Assembly (NCBI RefSeq): GCF_000717245.1
Contig: NZ_JNYQ01000001.1
Coordinates: forward strand, 868,001 to 932,000
Length of the DNA: 64,000 bases
From: Kitasatospora papulosa
GTDB taxonomy: Bacteria > Actinomycetota > Actinomycetes > Streptomycetales > Streptomycetaceae
Direction: 5' to 3'
Part shown: positions 16,534-22,590 of the stretch, one piece after another
How positions within the stretch are numbered: the first letter of the stretch is position 1
How the letters are laid out: the number at the start of each line of letters is the position of its first letter
Program-made: the position numbers and the translations under genes
Notes under the pieces: model-generated
Told to the model about the DNA's origin: nothing
What the model saw: the letters and a program-made list of their open reading frames with translations, nothing else
Database searches by the model: none

Positions 16534-16571
16534 ATTTCCCGACCGTTGCCCGCGTGTGAACCCGGTGTTAC
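16534..16571 (-). promoter_or_regulatory. GlnR box upstream of glnII
   Basis: On the minus strand, GTAAC, TTCAC, GCAAC and GAAAT follow one another with exactly six bases between each pair (16571 down to 16534). This is the spacing of the Streptomyces GlnR consensus gTnAC-n6-GaAAC-n6-GtnAC-n6-GAAAc. The second and third elements are imperfect. GAAAC, offset by four bases, also precedes the first element. The position is consistent with transcription activation of glnII. Confidence 0.8.
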
Positions 16572-16728
16572 CGGTGTTTCCCGGGGGTGTCGGGCGCCTG
16601 GTGCCGCCGCCCGGGGCCGTCTCAGCCTGCGGCGCACTGGATACGTTCCGGTCGGCGGGACCCATTTCCAGGCAGCGCCGGGACCGTTCCCGCCCCTGTC
16701 CGGCCGGACGTCCGGGCAGACTGGCGGC

Positions 16729-17649
16729 ATGACCACACACGTCTCCTCCGCCCCGCCGCTGCGGATCGGCCTCGTCGGGGCCGGCCCCTGGGCACGCCTG
16801 ACCCACGCCCCCGCACTCGCCGGCCACCCCGGGGCCGTGCTCGGCGGCGTATGGGGCCGCAGGCCCGAGGCGGCGCGGGCACTGGCCGCGGCCCACGGCA
16901 CCGAGGCCTACAGCGGGGAGGCGGGCCTCGACGCACTCCTGGCCACGAGCGACGCCGTGGCGTTCGCCGTCCCGCCGGACGTCCAGGCACACCTGGCCGT
17001 GCGGGCCGCCGACGCGGGCTGCCACCTGCTGCTGGACAAACCGGTCGCCACCACGGTGGAAGGGGCGCGTGGGACCGCGGACGCCGCCGAGCGGGCCGGG
17101 GTCGCCTCCGTGGTCTTCTGCACCCTGCGGTTCGCCCGGGGCACGGCGGGGTGGATCGCCGAACAGGCTGCCACGGGCGGCTGGTTCACGGCACGCGCGT
17201 CGTGGATCGGCGCGCTGTTCGCCCCGGACGCGCCCAGCGAGTTCACCGCCTCGCCCTGGCGCCGCGAGAAGGGGGGCCTGTGGGACGTGGGCCCGCACGC
17301 GCTCTCGGTCCTGATCCCGGTCCTGGGCGACGTGACCGACGTGGTCGCGGCCCGCGGTCCCGCGGACGCCGTCCACCTGCTGCTCCGGCACACCTCGGGG
17401 GCGTCGAGCACGGTGACGCTGGCCCTGGGCGCGCCGGAGGGCGCGGCGGGCACCGAGGTCGAGTTCCGGGGCACGGCGGGGGTGTCCGCCCTCCCGGAGG
17501 GAGGAGGCGACGCGCTCGACGCGTTCCGGGCCGCCGTGGACGCGCTGTCCGACGCCGCGCGCACGGGGGTCGCGCACGACTGCGACGTCCGTTTCGGACT
17601 GCGGCTCACCGAGGTCCTCGCGCAGGCCGAGGCGGAGCTGGGGCGCTGA
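16729..17649 (+). CDS. Gfo/Idh/MocA-family NAD(P)-dependent oxidoreductase
   Basis: 306 aa, ATG at 16729. The N-terminal Rossmann fold starts with LRIGLVGAGPWARLTHAPAL. The family EKPxA-like motif appears as LLLDKPVATT (about residue 105), with the catalytic Lys. The C-terminal domain has WDVGPHALSVLIPVLG, in which the His is a usual family active-site residue. Members oxidise or reduce sugars, inositols or biliverdin-like compounds; the substrate is not deducible here. It is divergent from glnII. Its 3' end overlaps the convergent marR gene by 44 bases. Confidence 0.85.
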   Translation: MTTHVSSAPPLRIGLVGAGPWARLTHAPALAGHPGAVLGGVWGRRPEAARALAAAHGTEAYSGEAGLDALLATSDAVAFAVPPDVQAHLAVRAADAGCHLLLDKPVATTVEGARGTADAAERAGVASVVFCTLRFARGTAGWIAEQAATGGWFTARASWIGALFAPDAPSEFTASPWRREKGGLWDVGPHALSVLIPVLGDVTDVVAARGPADAVHLLLRHTSGASSTVTLALGAPEGAAGTEVEFRGTAGVSALPEGGGDALDAFRAAVDALSDAARTGVAHDCDVRFGLRLTEVLAQAEAELGR

Positions 17650-18145
17650 CCCCGAGGGGCCCGCGGCCCTGAGCGGCGGATCGGTCCCGGTCCCCGCCCA
17701 GCGCCGCGTGCGCCTCCTGGAGGAAGCGCAGGACGGCCGCGGTCTCCCGGTCGTCGAAGGTGCGCAGCAGGCCGGCCATCCGGGCCAGTGGCTGCCCGAA
17801 GAACTCCCGCCCCCGCTCCACCGCGCGCGCGTCGACCGTGAGGAGCACCCGGCGCCGGTCGTGCGGGTCACGGGTGCGGGTCACGTGGCCGAGGCCCTCC
17901 AGCCGGTCGATGAGCGCGGTGGTCCCGGCGGAGTTGAGCCCCAGCCGCGCCCCCAGCCAGCCGGCGGTCGCGGGCGTCCCCGCGCGGCCGGCGTCGAGCA
18001 GGCAGACCAGGGCGCGCACGTCGGTGGGGTGCATCCCGTTCCGATGGGCGAACTCCGCCTGCCGCAGCCCGAACTCCATCGACACCCGGCGCAGCAGATG
18101 GACCGTCTCCATCTCCGGCCCGTCCTGCTCGTCCTGTTCGGTCAT
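17606..18145 (-). CDS. MarR-family transcriptional regulator
   Basis: 179 aa, ATG at 18145. The winged helix is visible in PATAGWLGARLGLNSAGTTALIDRLEGLGHVTRTRDPHDRRRVLLTVD (about 55-105), with the conserved DxRRRxLxLT wing. It is divergently transcribed from an alpha/beta hydrolase gene. The 51-base gap contains a perfect palindrome (18150-18180) starting 5 bases before this start codon, so the protein very likely represses both itself and the hydrolase gene until a small ligand binds. Confidence 0.9.
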   Translation of the reverse strand: MTEQDEQDGPEMETVHLLRRVSMEFGLRQAEFAHRNGMHPTDVRALVCLLDAGRAGTPATAGWLGARLGLNSAGTTALIDRLEGLGHVTRTRDPHDRRRVLLTVDARAVERGREFFGQPLARMAGLLRTFDDRETAAVLRFLQEAHAALGGDRDRSAAQGRGPLGVSAPAPPRPARGPR

Positions 18146-18149
18146 TGCC

Positions 18150-18180
18150 GCATTTTATCTCGCTCGGCGAGATAAAATGC
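18150..18180. promoter_or_regulatory. Palindromic MarR operator between divergent genes
   Basis: Perfect 14-base arms (GCATTTTATCTCGC and its complement) flank the 3-base centre TCG. It is an AT-rich island in otherwise about 72% GC DNA. It fills most of the gap between the marR gene (start 18145) and the hydrolase gene (start 18197), so binding would block both promoters. Confidence 0.85.
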
Positions 18181-18196
18181 TCCGCAGGAGGCATCG

Positions 18197-19075
18197 ATGA
18201 CGCACGCGAACCGCCCTGTCCCGCCGGGTCTGCTCGCCGCGTACGACGACGTCCTGGCGGCCCACTGGCCCGCCGGAACGTCGTCGTCCCTGGTCCCGAC
18301 CCCGTACGGCGCGACGCACGTCAACAGCTGTGGTCCCGTGGGTGCGCCACCCCTCGTCCTGCTGCCCGGCGGCGGCGCCACCTCCACCGTGTGGTCCGCC
18401 CAGGCGTCCCTGCTCGGCCGCACCCACCGGATCCACGCGGTGGATCTCGTCGGCGAACCCGGCCGCAGCGTGCGGGGGGAGCGGCCGATCAGGACGGTGG
18501 CCGATCTGAACGCGTGGCTCGACGCCCTGCTGGGCGGGCTCGGCGTGGAGTCGGCCGCCCTCTGCGGCCACTCGTACGGCGGCTGGATCGCCCTGCGGTA
18601 CTCCCTGTACGCGCCCCGGCGTGTCGGCCGGCTCGTACTCGTCGATCCGACCGGGTGCTTCGCGGGACTGCGCCCCGGCTATCTGCTGCGCGCCCTGCCG
18701 ATGCTGCTCCGCCCCACGGTCCGGCGTAGCCGCGCCTTCCTGGACTGGGAGACGGGAGGCGTGTCCCCCGACCCCGCCCGTGCCCGGCTGCGTGACGAGG
18801 CGGTGGGCTTCCCTTCCGCCCGTCCGGTCACCGGACCGCGGCCCTCGCCCGGTCAACTGCGCGGGCTGCGCACCAGGACGCTCGTCCTGCTCGCCGGGGA
18901 CAGCCGGGCCCACGATGCCGGGCGGGTGGCGGCGAGGGCCACCCGGCTGCTCCCGGACGCCGAGACGGTCACGCTTCCGGGCGCCACTCATCACTCGCTG
19001 CCGCAGACGGATCCCGGCGCATCCGAAGTCGGCCTGCGCATGGAGGAGTTCCTCAGCGCCCGAGCGCGTCCCTGA
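18197..19075 (+). CDS. Alpha/beta-fold hydrolase
   Basis: 292 aa, ATG at 18197 after AGGAGGC. The catalytic serine elbow is GHSYGG (about 121-126), the oxyanion region is LLPGGGATS, and the likely catalytic His lies in PGATHHSLPQ (about 262). The acid is probably the Asp in LLAGDSRAHD. Its control by the divergent MarR regulator suggests detoxification of a small ester or lactone, but no substrate can be named. Its 3' end overlaps the convergent ArsC-like gene by 23 bases. Confidence 0.85.
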   Translation: MTHANRPVPPGLLAAYDDVLAAHWPAGTSSSLVPTPYGATHVNSCGPVGAPPLVLLPGGGATSTVWSAQASLLGRTHRIHAVDLVGEPGRSVRGERPIRTVADLNAWLDALLGGLGVESAALCGHSYGGWIALRYSLYAPRRVGRLVLVDPTGCFAGLRPGYLLRALPMLLRPTVRRSRAFLDWETGGVSPDPARARLRDEAVGFPSARPVTGPRPSPGQLRGLRTRTLVLLAGDSRAHDAGRVAARATRLLPDAETVTLPGATHHSLPQTDPGASEVGLRMEEFLSARARP

Positions 19076-19412
19076 CCGCCTCGTCCGTCCGCGCCACCAC
19101 CGCCGAGCCGTCCTGCGCGGTGATGATCGGCCGCTGGATCAGCTTCGGGTGTCCGGCCAGCGCCGTGATCCACCGCTCACGCGATCCGGCGTCCTTCGGC
19201 CAGTCCGCGATCCCCAGCTCCTTCGCGTCCGCCTCCTGGGTGCGCGTGATGTCCCACGGCTCCAGTCCGAGACGGCCGAGCACCGCCCGGATCTCGTCGG
19301 GCGACGGCACGTCCTCCAGGTAGCGGCGGACGGTGTAGTCGGCGCCCTCGGCATCGAGCAGACTCACCGCGCTGCGGCACTTGGAACATGCGGGATTGAT
19401 CCAGATCTCCAT
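19053..19412 (-). CDS. ArsC/Spx-family thioredoxin-fold protein
   Basis: 119 aa, ATG at 19412 (MEIWINPACSKCRSAVSLLD). The active-site Cys lies in NPACSKCR, and the family segments YLEDVPSPDEI and HPKLIQRPII are present. The CxxC arrangement with Cys at the arsenate-reductase position and the RPI motif fit glutaredoxin-coupled ArsC-like reductases. There is no ars operon nearby, so a general thiol oxidoreductase role is equally possible. It is transcribed towards the hydrolase gene. Confidence 0.85.
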   Translation of the reverse strand: MEIWINPACSKCRSAVSLLDAEGADYTVRRYLEDVPSPDEIRAVLGRLGLEPWDITRTQEADAKELGIADWPKDAGSRERWITALAGHPKLIQRPIITAQDGSAVVARTDEAVRDALGR

Positions 19413-19531
19413 GGGGCCAAGGGTACGGGAGGGATCCTCGAAATGGCCTCTGGCCAGGGGCGATTGTCAGTGGGGGACCGTAGAATAGGGGGAGTTCGTG
19501 AGGGTTCCACCACCGTGCCAGGAGGTTGCCG

Positions 19532-19801
19532 ATGGCCGTCGCCACAGTCACGACCGAGCCGCTCCACAAGCCGCTGCGGAAGAAGCGGCTCCCCGCGGGC
19601 CGGCCCCGCGAGTGGTACGTCTCCCACAACCGCCGCCTGAAGGCCATGCGCCTGACGATCGCCCTGCTCGACTCCGGGGTGTACCAGCCGTCGACCGCCG
19701 ACAACGCCCGGATACGCGCGACGGCCGACCGCCTCGCCATGCACCCGCCGTCCGACACCACCTGCCGCATGGTCCGTGCGCTGATCCGCTACGGCCGCTG
19801 A
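19532..19801 (+). CDS. Small conserved basic protein, unknown function
   Basis: 89 aa, ATG at 19532 with a near-perfect AGGAGG. The protein is rich in Arg/Lys (HKPLRKKRLPAGRPREWYVSHNRRLKAMRLT) and ends CRMVRALIRYGR. No domain was recognised; its good ribosome binding site and codon use support a real gene. A TAGAAT hexamer at 19481-19486 may be its -10 box. A strong hairpin follows directly. A nucleic-acid-binding role is possible from charge alone, but this is speculation. Confidence 0.7.
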   Translation: MAVATVTTEPLHKPLRKKRLPAGRPREWYVSHNRRLKAMRLTIALLDSGVYQPSTADNARIRATADRLAMHPPSDTTCRMVRALIRYGR

Positions 19802-19807
19802 CCCGGT

Positions 19808-19842
19808 CCGCCCGGGCCCCGGAAGTCCGGGGGCCCGGGCGG
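19808..19842 (+). terminator. Terminator hairpin
   Basis: A 13-bp GC-rich stem (19808-19820 with 19830-19842) starts 6 bases after the stop of the small basic protein gene. It probably ends that monocistronic transcript. Confidence 0.75.
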
Positions 19843-19880
19843 GCGCAGGGGTGTCCGGACCGGGTGGCAGACTGCGCGCC

Positions 19881-20687
19881 ATGTCTCTCAGCGACCTGAC
19901 CTTCGCCCGCTGGCGCACCCTGGACACGGCCGCCGCCGCCCGGTTCGCGGAGGAGGCCGCCCGCCGCGTGGACGGCTCCGTCCTGTCGGTGGATGCCACC
20001 GCGCACCTCGGCGGGACGCTGCACCGTGCCGTGATCGAGCGCGACGGTGAGCGGTACGCACTGGTCCCCGGTGGCGAGGTGACCGTCGGGTTCGACGTGG
20101 AAGCCTGGGAGCCGTCCCCCGAACAGCTCGTCTCCTACCGCGAGGAGAGCGTGGCCGGCGGGTTCGGCTTCGACGAGGACCCGCGCGCCCACCTCGCCCG
20201 CGTGATGACCCCGCTCCGCACGGCCGTCCTGCCCACCGTGCTCATGGCCGTGGAGCCCCGCAAGCTCCCCGAACTCCCCGCGCTGGTACCCGCCCTGCTG
20301 GCCGAGCAGGGTCTGCGGGTGCCGGGCCCCGACGAGTGGGAGCACGCCTGCGGCGCCGGCGCCCGCACGCTGTTCCGCTGGGGCGGGGACGTCCCGCAGG
20401 GCGCGTCCCCGTACGGCGCCGGCGACGGCCCGCACCACCGGCGCAACGCCTTCGGGCTGCAGATCGCCTCCGACGTCTACGACACCGCCGAGATGACCTC
20501 GGACCCCGGTTCCGTATACGGCGGCGACGGGGGAGAGGCGGTCTGCGGCGGGTACGGCACCCTCCTCGAATGGCTGCCGCTGGCCACCGCCAACCGCAAT
20601 CCGGCCACGGCCGAGTTCCTCCACGGCCCCGAGGGCGAGGACATGTTCGAGGACTTCGGCGTGCGCCCCGTCATCGGTCTCGACTGA
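19881..20687 (+). CDS. Hypothetical protein with a formylglycine-enzyme (SUMF1)-like segment
   Basis: 268 aa, ATG at 19881 (MSLSDLTFARW). Residues about 150-180 (GLRVPGPDEWEHACGAGARTLFRWGGDVP) closely resemble the RLPTEAEWEYAARGG...WGD core of the FGE-sulfatase fold, and the C-terminus ends DFGVRPVIGLD, like the fold's usual R-VRPV closing strand. The N-terminal 140 residues are not typical of the family, and no copper-binding Cys pair is evident. It is therefore probably a structural relative rather than a formylglycine-generating enzyme. It lies 143 bases upstream of the oxygenase cassette but is separated from it by regulatory DNA. Confidence 0.65.
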   Translation: MSLSDLTFARWRTLDTAAAARFAEEAARRVDGSVLSVDATAHLGGTLHRAVIERDGERYALVPGGEVTVGFDVEAWEPSPEQLVSYREESVAGGFGFDEDPRAHLARVMTPLRTAVLPTVLMAVEPRKLPELPALVPALLAEQGLRVPGPDEWEHACGAGARTLFRWGGDVPQGASPYGAGDGPHHRRNAFGLQIASDVYDTAEMTSDPGSVYGGDGGEAVCGGYGTLLEWLPLATANRNPATAEFLHGPEGEDMFEDFGVRPVIGLD

Positions 20688-20737
20688 CGGGAAGCGGCAC
20701 GGGAGAGGCCCTGACCACGGCATCCGCGGGCCAGAAG

Positions 20738-20751
20738 TGTGACGTGTCACA
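20738..20751. promoter_or_regulatory. Palindrome upstream of the oxygenase cassette
   Basis: TGTGACGTGTCACA: TGTGAC and GTCACA arms around a 2-base centre, 80 bases before the oxygenase start. It resembles a CRP half-site pair with a shortened spacer. A related motif, CAGAAG-n-GTGACGT-n-TCA, occurs at 12193-12210 upstream of the DUF1996 gene. The binder is unknown. Confidence 0.5.
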
Positions 20752-20771
20752 GACAATGAGTCGGGGCTGTG

Positions 20772-20795
20772 GGAACTTCAACGCTGTTACTCGTC
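20772..20795 (+). promoter_or_regulatory. Possible ECF-type promoter of the oxygenase cassette
   Basis: GGAAC at 20772-20776 and CGTC at 20792-20795 are separated by 15 bases, close to the GGAAC-n16-CGTC pattern of many ECF sigma factors. The -10 element ends 35 bases before the ATG at 20831. The spacing is one base short, so this is a weak call. Confidence 0.3.
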
Positions 20796-20830
20796 AGTTG
20801 AGTTATCGACGTGCGCGTGGAGAGGGTCGT

Positions 20831-21694
20831 ATGAGCACTCTGCAAGCCATCACGCTCGACCAGGTGGTCGACACGGACCGCTACCCCTTGTCCGACCCCG
20901 ACAGCACCGAAGCCCGTGCCGTGGTGGCGCGGGCGCGCCGCGAACTGGCCGAGGTCGGCTGCACCGTCCTGCCCGACTTCGTCCGGCCCGAGCTGCACGG
21001 GGTCCTGCGCCAGGAGTGCGTCGCGCTCGCCCCGCACGCCTACTTCGACGTCGAGACCGTCAACGTCTACAACATCGACGTGGACACGGATCTCCCCGAG
21101 GACCACCCGGGCCGGCGCACCTTCGAGCGCGGCAACGCGTTCGTCGCCCGCGACCGGATCCCCGGCGGCTCCCTCATCAGCAGGCTCCACACCCACCACT
21201 CGTTCCAGCGCTTCGTCGCGGACTGCTTCGGACTGCCCCGGCTGTACGAGCTGGCCGACCCGCTCTCCGGCCTCGTGCTCAACGTCGTACGGCCCGGCAT
21301 GGAACACCCCTGGCACTTCGACACCAACGAGTACACGGTCAGCATGCTGACCCAGGAGGCGGAGGAGGGCGGCTCCTTCGAGTACTGCCCGAACATCCGG
21401 TCCGCCGCCGACGAGTGCTTCGACGACGTCCGCGACGTCCTGGACGGCACGCGGCAGCCGGAGCGTCTTCCGCTGCGGCCGGGCGACCTCCAGCTGTTCA
21501 AGGGCCGCTACTCACTGCACCGGGTCAGCCCCGTCCGGGGCGGCCTCGCGCGGCACAGCGCGATCTTCGCCTACAGCGAGCGACCCGGCGTCATCGGCAG
21601 CGTGGCGCGCACCCGCCAGCTCTTCGGCCGCGTCCTGCCCGGACACCTGGCCGCGGAGGGGCGGGCCGTGCGGGGGGACCGGCTTCTGGACTAG
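20831..21694 (+). CDS. BesD/HalD-like Fe(II)/2-oxoglutarate oxygenase with HxD triad (predicted hydroxylase)
   Basis: 287 aa, ATG at 20831 after GGAGAGGG. The likely metal site is H162 and D164 (in HPWHFDTNEY) with the distal H230 (SLHRVSP). R241, 11 residues later, should bind 2-oxoglutarate. The surrounding sequence (GSFEYCPNIR, LRPGDLQLFKGRYSLHRVSP) and the 68-residue spacing between the two His fit the family that includes the amino-acid halogenase BesD. BesD, however, has Gly where this protein has D164, leaving no chloride site, so hydroxylation is predicted. The substrate is probably a free amino acid or similar small molecule (family inference). It is the first gene of a three-gene co-directional cassette. 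Confidence 0.8.
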   Translation: MSTLQAITLDQVVDTDRYPLSDPDSTEARAVVARARRELAEVGCTVLPDFVRPELHGVLRQECVALAPHAYFDVETVNVYNIDVDTDLPEDHPGRRTFERGNAFVARDRIPGGSLISRLHTHHSFQRFVADCFGLPRLYELADPLSGLVLNVVRPGMEHPWHFDTNEYTVSMLTQEAEEGGSFEYCPNIRSAADECFDDVRDVLDGTRQPERLPLRPGDLQLFKGRYSLHRVSPVRGGLARHSAIFAYSERPGVIGSVARTRQLFGRVLPGHLAAEGRAVRGDRLLD

Positions 21695-21747
21695 GACCTC
21701 GCGAACGGTCCCAGGTACCGCCACGCGCACCACCGAGGAGAAGCCCC

Positions 21748-22554
21748 TTGCGTCTCGACGCGTCCGGAAAAGTCTCGCTGGACCACATCTACACCGCGCC
21801 CGACCCCCGCACCTACTTCCAGGCGCTCCGCCCGCTCGGCTACCAGGTCCCCCAACTCGCCAAGCCCTGGTTCGACAAGATCCTCAAGGAGTACCGGGAG
21901 ACGGAGCACGTGGCCGTCCCCCACGTGCTGGACATCGGCTGCTCGTACGGGATCAACGCCGCCCTGCTCAAGTACGACACCACGATGGACGAGCTGTACG
22001 CGCGCTACGACGGCAGCGGCCCCGCCTCCCGCGCCGGACTGCTGGAGCGCGACCGGGACCTCGCACACTCCCGCCGCCCCGCGCACCCGCTGCGCTTCAC
22101 CGGCCTGGACGCCTCCGCCCCTGCCCTGGCCTACGCCCATGAGGCGGGATTCCTCGACGCCACCGTCAACGCCGACCTCGAGTCGAACGACCCCACCCCC
22201 GCCCAGCGGGACCTGCTCGCCGGGGCCGACCTGGTGATCTCGACGGGATGCGTCGGCTACGTCACCGAGCGCACCCTCACCCGCGTCGTGCGCGCGCAGG
22301 ACGGCCGCCTCCCCTGGATGGCGCACTTCGTCCTGCGGATGTTCCCGTTCGACCCCATGGAGAAGGCCCTCGCGGAGCTGGGCTACCGGACGGTCCGGGT
22401 CGACGGGGTATTCCGGCAGCGGCGGTTCGCGGGCCCGCAGGAACAGCGTGGCGTGCTGGACGGCATGGCCGCCGCGGGTCTCGACGCGAGCGGGCTGGAG
22501 GAGGACGGCTGGCTCTACGCTCAGCTCCACCTCTCCAGGCCGCAGCACCCCTAG
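21748..22554 (+). CDS. Class I SAM-dependent methyltransferase of the oxygenase cassette
   Basis: 268 aa, TTG start at 21748 with GAGGAGAAG upstream. SAM-binding motif I is VLDIGCSYGINAALL (about 60-73); a second motif, FTGLDASAPALAYA, follows near 115, with a long insertion between them. The post-motif region (DLVISTGCVGYVTERTL) matches the fold's strand 4. The acceptor group (N, O or C) cannot be read from the sequence. Position between an oxygenase and a carnitine-acyltransferase homologue suggests methylation of the hydroxylated intermediate, perhaps at nitrogen; this is inference from context only. The gap to the oxygenase gene is 53 bases. Confidence 0.8.
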   Translation: MRLDASGKVSLDHIYTAPDPRTYFQALRPLGYQVPQLAKPWFDKILKEYRETEHVAVPHVLDIGCSYGINAALLKYDTTMDELYARYDGSGPASRAGLLERDRDLAHSRRPAHPLRFTGLDASAPALAYAHEAGFLDATVNADLESNDPTPAQRDLLAGADLVISTGCVGYVTERTLTRVVRAQDGRLPWMAHFVLRMFPFDPMEKALAELGYRTVRVDGVFRQRRFAGPQEQRGVLDGMAAAGLDASGLEEDGWLYAQLHLSRPQHP

Positions 22555-22590
22555 CCCTCTCCACCCCACTCACCCGAGAAGAGAGCCGCA

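Noticed and set aside
20738..20751. CRP or BldD binding site
   Set aside because: The spacing (TGTGA-n4-TCACA) is two bases short of CRP and the core does not match the BldD consensus.
20831..21694. Calling the oxygenase a halogenase
   Set aside because: The facial-triad Asp is present (D164), which fills the chloride site; hydroxylase is the better reading.
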